A model generated the notes under the pieces. The model ran no database searches, was not told the DNA's origin, and was given only the letters and a program-made list of their open reading frames with translations. From Bombyx mori (taxonomy: Eukaryota; Arthropoda; Insecta; Lepidoptera; Bombycidae), in contig NC_085109.1 of NCBI RefSeq assembly GCF_030269925.1, forward strand, positions 4,092,001-4,156,000: a DNA stretch of 64,000 bases. Direction: 5' to 3'. Below, in pieces: positions 49,301-58,300 of this stretch. Within the stretch, counting starts at the first letter, position 1. The number at the start of each line of letters is the position of its first letter. The position numbers and the translations under genes are program-made.

Positions 49301-52300
49301 TTTTACAGGTTCTCCACGTCGAAGTATCAACACCACACTACTGCACGGCGGAACCGTCAGGGGAGCACGACGAGACCACCCTGAGACTGGTGTTGAGGAG
49401 CTCTATAGGCCGCGAGCTACTGGCGCCCGACGCTAACGTCACGGTTCTCTCGTCGCTGGTCGCACACTCGAGGCGCGCCGTCCACAAGTACGTATTCTGC
49501 AACCGGTGTGATTAGTGCGAGTTTTAAAAATTCTCGATCGCGTAAAAGTTAATTCATATTTGTATGGAACTGGAACAGCGCCTCTAGCGGCAAACGTAAG
49601 AACGTGCGAACAGTGTGTGTTCGCGAGTGTACCAACTCCATAAAAAATTAAGTTAACTTTTACGCGATCGAGAAGTTAAAAAAATTCGCATGAAACACGC
49701 AGACAGCTCTCAGTGTCAAGTGGCTACCGAGTTCGTAAAAGTCCATAGACTAGAACGTGAATGCAGTTGTCGACTTTGAAATTTAAGGTCGGAAAATAGA
49801 GTTCCATGTTTACATTTGCGTAGTCACTGGTCGTCTGTGATGATGCCTATGGGCTCCAGTAACCAATTAAAGTAAATGTGACTAAATCGTAAATTTACAT
49901 AGAAAATACTGTCTGAATGCTCATGAACGGCTGGCTACTTGTTATTAATAAGGTATGCTATTAACGTCAGTGGGGTTTCGTTAGTGCCAGTCTGTCTTTT
50001 TTCTTAATTTTCTTTTATTACCCACAATATTGTTGTGAATTTGTTTTAGTGCTCTTGGAAATGAAATAGTCATAGCCAATTTGAACTCGGCGGGTGCATT
50101 CGTGAGCTTCGCCGGTACAGCCGGAGGCGTAACCGTCAGAGACGACGTTTGGGTCACCGGCTCCGATTCAAAGACTGACAGGATAGTAGGTGAGAGTGAA
50201 AAAAAAATTTAAAAAAAATTGACAGGGAACTAAACTCACCTTTCATGAGTTAAAAATCTCGGTAAATCTACGGTTAACTTCATCATTCTTAGTCGTAAGC
50301 ATTCCCATTCCTTCATGGCAGAAACCGGGTCGATGATTGTGCGCTTTGAATATGATGACATTAAAAGCTCCGGGATGTAACTGACATAGAATTGAAGTGA
50401 TCTGACCAAAACTTGATTCGCGCCAAAGACATTTATAAAATACTAGCTACCCGCCCTCGCTTCGCTTCGGAAACATTAAAACACACATGAAACAAAAAAA
50501 GAATTAAAAAAATAATAAAAAAAGTAGCCTATGTTCATCAGGGACAATGTCGGCTTCTAATGGAAAAAGAATTTTTCAAATCGGTCCAGTAGTTTTGGAG
50601 CCTATTCGAAACAAACAAACAAACAAATCTTTCCTCTTTATAATATTAGTATAGATATATACAATTCGGAACGACAAATATTTGCCTTGTCGTTACGGTG
50701 GTTTTCCCAATGACAACATCACCACTTTCGTCTAGCACTATAAGCTAGTGACCTGCATCAGAGCAATGAATCCATATATAAATTCGGAAACCCATCTATT
50801 GCTGCCCACGCTATTTTTTTATTTTTTATTGCTTAGATGGGTGGATGAGCTCACGGCCCACCTGGTGTTAAGTAGTTATGGAGTCCATAGACATAAACAA
50901 CGTAAATGCCGCCACCCACCTTGAGATATAAGTTCTAAGGTCTCAAGTATAGTTACAACGGCTGCCCCATCCTTCAAACCGAAACGCATTACTGCTTAAC
51001 GGCTGAAATAGGCGGGGTGGTGGTACCTACCCGTGCGAACTCGCAAGAGGTCCTACCATCAGTGATTACGCTAATTATAATTTTGCGGGTTTGATCTTTA
51101 TACACGATGGCATTCCTTCATCGTGGAAGTAAATCGTGAACATTTATTGAGTACGTATGTCATTAGAAAAATTGGTACCCGCCTGAGATTCGAACACCGG
51201 TGCATCGCTCAACACGAATGCACCGGACGTCTTATCCTTTAGGCCACGACGACTTCAATAACTATGGTAAGCTTAGGTCACCTTTGCGATGACGGCCTCA
51301 TATGTGTGTGTCAGCGGCGGGAGGGTGGGGCGTGTGCCTGGAGGGCGTGGGCTGGCGCGTGCCGAGCGGCGTGCGGACCGCGGCGGGCGCGGGCGCCACG
51401 CTGGCCCTCCTCACCGATGACGTCACCGCGCACCACGTGCTGCGGCTGGACCGACCCGCCATCGCCTGTACGCTGCAACAGATACCCGTCGAAAAGGTAA
51501 ACGCGGACTTTCTGACACGCTTTTATTTACCTACCTAAGCTGATGGTCTTGAGAGACCATATCGGCGTCACCGGGCGAGTAGGTGAGCTCACGGGGCTCA
51601 AACTTGACGTTGTTGCTAATACAAACCCTAGCAAGAGCAGTGCTTCGTAGAATTTACCACCGGATCGGAAACGCGACCCACTGAGAAGATCCAACGAGAA
51701 ACTCAGTGTTTGTTTAGTCGATGATGGGAACGATGACCGGGGCTTATTATACTTGAGCGTTTACAAACGTGCGAACCGAGTCATAAAACATTACGTCAAA
51801 GGAATGTGACAATTCCGCGCAACTCGATATCGATAAAGGGATGCCGCTCGGGTTCAGGTAGTCAGATGACGTGGTCGTTGATGACTGGTACATGTAAATT
51901 ATAGGTTACAACCATGCCAACATATAATACAATAAAACCATACAACCAACGTTCGGCTCGGGTGACAACAATTCGCGGGCGGAATGCCCTACTTTTTTTC
52001 CTCGGTTATATTGATTTAATTTTAAACACACAACAATAGAAGTGTGAGCGAGAGATCCGATATGCCTATAAGTGTGAACGAGAGATCCGATATGCCTATA
52101 AGTGTGAACGAGAGGTCTGATAGAAATGATTCATGACTCAGTTTGCACGTTTGTAACGGGCCAAACTATAGTTCGATCTATGTAACGTTATCTTTTAAAG
52201 TAATCGTCAAATTCCTAACTTCAAGTCGTCTGATGATCTTGAAAATTTGTACACGTATCTAAGACCGATGGCATTACAATAATTTTACCATAATTTATTG

Positions 52301-55300
52301 CTCTAGGTGGCGGGCGACTCGACTTCACGATCAACCCTGCTATAAAGTGACTGTCTTGTATATTCTGCATATCTTTTTGCCATGGAGTCAATATAAGATA
52401 ATAAGTTTTGAATGGTATCCCAAAGAATTGCGATGAAAAATTAAATACAGAATTCTGTCAACGCTACTGTACAAATGTCGTTGAAAAAGAATTAAAAATG
52501 ATAATTCATTAAAGAAATTACTTTAACTAGTGGTCGCCCAGTAGTCGAAATTCGACTATAATTAATTGAAATTATAAGTTTGTACACTATTTAGATTCTA
52601 TTTTCAAGATTCTATTAAGATTCTATTTTATACTTCTATAATCACAAAGGACAATGCCCATTTTCTATGGCCGTTTGGGCCCCTAACAAAAGTTGTCCTG
52701 TCATGATCATTTTAACTTAATTTGATAGACAAAGAAATATCGTTTCATATTCAGAAAACGATTTTTATATTCTCACCCAGGTTTAAGAGAAATCTGTTTT
52801 TTTCTGCAGCTAAAATTAAGTTGTTAATTGTTTTCTTCGAAATCAATAATCGCTCTCATAATTATTTACAGTATTAAATAAGTTAATTGTGGTTAATGTT
52901 GCTAGAAATAAGCCCTTACGTACATTTTATTATTATTATATCCTCATAATAATAATAAAATGAAATGAAAATCCGGAAGCCGGCAACGATATTGTTGTTG
53001 TTGTTTTTAAATTCACCAATAGGCAGGCAAAGAGCGTAGCCTATACAGCCTAGTCTGTCGAAGTTATATCTTTTTTATGTCAATAAAAAGCCGGTGTATC
53101 TCTTTTTATTGCTTTTTGGGAGTTTTGACGTCAACTCGACGAATACCACATTGACTGAGCATGAGCTTACGCAGACCTTTTTTATACACAATATTACAAA
53201 TACAAATAATACAAATTACACAATAAACTATTAAAAAAACATTAAAATAAAAATTCAAGTGACGCTTCACTGCTTGCTGCCAAAACTCTCTGATCATATA
53301 TAATAAGAATAGAGTAATGGTAGGCCATTGATATTTTTACTAATGGAATCATTAATATCTAAAAATATTAAATAATTCATGGTTTTAAGTAATAATTATT
53401 ATTACAATATATAAATATTGAATTGAACAAAAATAAACTAAGAAGCCTGTGAATTATAAGCATTAGCTATTTTTTTTTTATTTGTTGTTCAAGTCACAAA
53501 CAACTCTTTCGTTTGACAGCATATAGGTTTGCTATAAGGCGGTATGGGCTAAGCCCTTTGCCTATTGGCGAATTTAAAAACTATGGCATGGATAGTTTTG
53601 GGATGTTATCAAATAAGTAATTTATTTTTTTGGAAAACAATGCCAGGTTGAAAGAAATGTTGATACATAAACTAAACAACGTGAAAAAATAAGGCATAGT
53701 TTTTCAAGTACAAATAGTTTTGACATAAAGTTGGCCCACTTTTGGGCATTGTCCTTTCACCAAGACTACACTATAGAATAATATTAATAAAGACATAAAG
53801 ACAAACAATATTTAATCTATTCTCAATTTGACAACAGACGTCAAAAACAAAAGTTTGACAATAAATAAATAGTATGAATGCGTGTGTGCGTCAAATACAT
53901 GGTAGTTTGTGTAATGTTTTCTTTATTGATTTAATGTATCTTTTATGCATTATCTTAAAAAAATATTAGCATTGTGCACTTCTTCTCTATATTCTTTATA
54001 AGTGTGGAAAATTTCATACTCCTCCGTCTGCGCAATTTTCGTAAACAGGGATACAAAGTTTTTGCTTCACGTATTAATATATAGATATATCATACAGATC
54101 GAGTTCAAGCAAGGCGAATGGGCGTCCTCACTGGTCCCGTTGTCCATCGAAGCGTCCGGACTGACGTCGGGTCCGTTGCTGTGCACGGAGGAGCAGCGCT
54201 ACGCATTGGAAGGCGTACAAATACAACTACCCTACACTTGCAGAACCAAGCCGCCGCATACAGCGGAGCCCGTGCTCGACATGATCAATGGTGAGATCCA
54301 CTAAAATTAAAATTGTAATTGTACCATGCAATTTGTCTCGACTATTGCAAGCGTCGCGACTGGTGATGGCAGTGCGTGGGGCCATAATCGACTACTCCTT
54401 CGCCTACGAAGCAATCGTGTATCTTCAATAGTAACTAGCTGGGAACAAATCACGCACGGTCATCTGGCCCCAAATTAGGATTCCTTGTGTTACGGGTATC
54501 AGATACTGACATACATACTTACATACGTTTAAATATATACAAATGTAGATAATAAACACATACAAACAGCAAACAAACCTGTCCATCGCAAGAATGTTTG
54601 CATGATGCCAGAATCGAACCCACGACCCTCGGCGCAACAGTCAAGGGCACTGCACCCCCGAGCTAGTCTAATGAAATAAGGTAGATGACTAGTTCCGTGC
54701 TTATTAAAACCAATACTCCTAGAGCGTAATAAACCAGGAAATTATACACTAATTCAAGGTGTAATTTTTTTTTATTTTTTTTTTATTGCTTAGATGAGTG
54801 GACGAACTCACAGCCCACCTGGTGTTAAGTGGTTACTTGAGCCCATAGACATCTACAACGTAAATGCGCCACCCACCTTGAGATATAAGTTCTAAGGTAT
54901 CAGTATAGTTACAACGGCTCCCCCACCCTTCAAACCGAAACGCATTACTGCTTCACGGCAGAAATAGGCAGGGTGGTGGTACCTACCCGTGCGGACTCAC
55001 AAGAGGTCCTGCCACCAGTAAAAACATAAAACATAGTTCTAGGATTAAAAACATATAAATGACATATAACTTGATATAATCCCGCCGTCTGCGATATTAT
55101 GTACGAGTTGAAATCACAGACTGACATAAATTATAAACGGAGTCCTTTAAAAAAAAAAAACAGAATTTAAAAAATTTGTATTAAGAATTTATTTTCAACA
55201 TGTCCTTTAACTGACGTTTGATGAATGACGCAGTTGCAAACGTTGTTAAACATAACGTATTGTGTACTTAACTAGTGACACTTTTACAATTTCAGGACAA

Positions 55301-58300
55301 ATGGGTTGTAAGATTGTACCAGCGAGCGTCATCACGGAGGCCTCGGATGTCGAGCTGTGCGCGGAGTGGGGCGCCTACCGAACCTGCACCAAAACGTATT
55401 TGCTGCCATTGATTCACACATCTGCTTCTAAGGTGATTATTCAATGCTAATTTGATATAGTAATAGTGAAACTCCACTGTGACTGGTTTTTGTAGGAAAA
55501 TTAAGAATTAATGGCCATGTTAGGAATAGTGGCGGTAAAAATGTGGAAATTATGGTGAAACAAGAAAGCAAAAATCTTACCTCAGAGAAGTATTCACTGG
55601 GCAAAGCACATGTGCCATTATGCTGATCATAGATAGAAAAGTACTAGAATCTTTACCTCGGACCGGACGTACAAAGGTACCATAAGAGATGGAAATACAT
55701 GAAAGATACTCCGCATTGGATGGTTTATGATTGTTCGACACACATATATATATATATATATATTCACCACAATCAATGAACAGTTCAATTAATGTTGTCG
55801 TTGTTGTAGTCCTAGAGTACCTCGCTGGTACATAGGGCCCTCACAAGTTGTCTCCACTTGCCAAGTTCACGTAATGCAGCCACAAAAATAATAATTCAGC
55901 GTTGTTCATTCAATCATTACCTTTCATATTATGTTGATGATTTTCTAAATCTTATCAGAAAAATCACGGACAAATTCAGCTTGTGGGCGAAAATTTATCT
56001 ATGGATAATCAATCTCCAGGGGTCAGTCATCATGCCGAAATGTGATTATTACCACTCTAACTATACTGAGCCCTTTACTTTGAGTTGTAACTATACTGAG
56101 ACCTTAGAACTCATATCTCAAGGTGGGTGACTGCATTTACGTTGTAGATGTTTATAGGCTCCAGTAACCATTTAACACCAGGTGGGCTGTGAGCTTGTCC
56201 ACCCATCTAAGCAATAAATAAATAAAAGTTGTATATTGTAATGTCTAGGTGTCATTGCTGCATCCCCCCGCCGTGTTCACCGTGGAAGGACACCCTTTGG
56301 CTTTGAAACTAGTAAAGGTCACTCCTTCGCCTGGCCTTATAGTTGATACGGTGCATAAAGACGGTGAGTATTTTTTAATTCGTAAAAACGACTGTAATTC
56401 GATTATGCTTGGCTATGGCTCAAGTTAAATGTATTAAAAAAAACCTGAGTGTACCTAGGCGCCCTCTGTCGTACTTTAATAGTACTATGAGATAAACCTG
56501 CACCAAGCTTCGTCACAATGAAATTTTTTAGAAACACATAGTTCAAATTCCTTAAATTAGGTAACTTTTTTTTTGTACTTTCAGTTTTTTTTAAAACCAT
56601 AAAAAAAATTTAGTTTGAATTTCTTATAATCTATATTAGTACCTTAAAAGTCTAACACATAACTATACATACATATACATATTTTTTTTCATTTCAAGTG
56701 CCTGCTGCAACGTCTATTAACCAGCAGTCCCTCGATCTTGCTCAATATGACATGATATGATATGATATGATATGAACACTTTTTATTTCTAATAATTTAT
56801 TTTAATTGAATGGCTATTCTGTTTATGAAGGTGAAATCACAGTGACCGTCTCTAACGAAGCGTCGACATGCGGCACTGGCTGGGTGGAGGTGAAGTCGAG
56901 GCTGACCGCGCAGGAGTTGCGCGTCGAGGTGGAGAGGGAGTGTGACGTGTCGTGCGGGACGTTGCTGGGGGCTCTGTTCTCTCTGCTGCGGCCCTACCTG
57001 TCGACCCTGTTCACCGTGGCGGCCGTCGCGGCGGCCTACATGTTCAGTACGTATTACTTGGGACATAAGATTGATAATTGGCATTAATGATATCTTAGAA
57101 ACGCAAACGATCATTCAGGGGAATTCTTTAATATAATATAATCTATGTGTTAATACGTGAAGAAAAACTTTGTACACCTTTTTACGAAAATTGCGCGGAC
57201 GGAGTAGTATGAAATTTTCCACTCTTATCTATACTAATATTATAAAGAAGAGTTTGTTTGTTTTAACGCGCTAATCTCAGGAAGTACTGGTCTAATTTGA
57301 AAAATTATTTTAGTGTTAGATAGCCCATTTATCGACGAAGGCTTAATGCAAGTCGGTTAAGAAGCGTGATTTTGGTACCTTAAATAACTCTTTATCATTC
57401 TATTATTCAAAAATATTTTTTGACTTCCTACGTAAATAAAGAGGCGGGTAAAATTTAGCGTTGTGCCAAAGTAACTATTCCACGCGGACGAAGTCGCAGG
57501 CAAAAGCTAATATAGAATATAGAGAATGCAGAATGCTATCTTTTTTTTAAATTATGCATAAAAAGTACATTAAATCAATAAAAAAAACATTACACACACT
57601 ACCATGTATTTGACACACACACGCATGCATACCATTTGTTTGCTGTCAAACTTTTCTATCGCTTATATTATATAGTCTGTGGTCAAATTGAGAATAGATT
57701 ATATATTGTTTGTCTCTAATAATATTTGTCTATAGTGTAGTCTTGGCGAAATCTGTGATTATAGAAGTATAATAGTCTTTGATAATAGAATCATAATAGT
57801 GTACAAACTTATATTAATTATAGTCGAATTTTTACTACCAGGAAACCACTAGTAAAATTAAATAGCCTCGTTATTAGAGTTCATAGTGATTTTAACCGCA
57901 TTGAACGCACTCGTCAATGCTCATATATATACCTAGTCAGGTCATAAATTCTGTCACATGTTTGATGTAAAATAATTGAAAAAGTTTATTCATTATGTAA
58001 CCATTCATATACCAAAATGAACTTAACAAAACATAGATTCTTATGACACTAAAGTTTATTCAAAATGACCTCCGTGATTTTGAATACAGGCCTTCAATCT
58101 GCGCGGCCAGTCGTCTATCGCAGCACGAACGAGGTCCATGTCAATATCGGCGGCTGCCTTAATCAAGGATGTCTTGAGTGACTCCAAATTGGGATGAGGC
58201 TTTGAGCACGCCTTTTCCTCCAAGTGTTGCCATATCTTGTAATTTAACGGATTCAAATCTGGACTGGATGAGGGCCAGTCTTCGTGCCGGATGAAGTCAA

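Noticed and set aside
53106..53297. Hydrophobic 63-codon minus-strand frame in the 52649-53754 element
   Set aside because: AT-rich low-complexity translation with no transposase feature.
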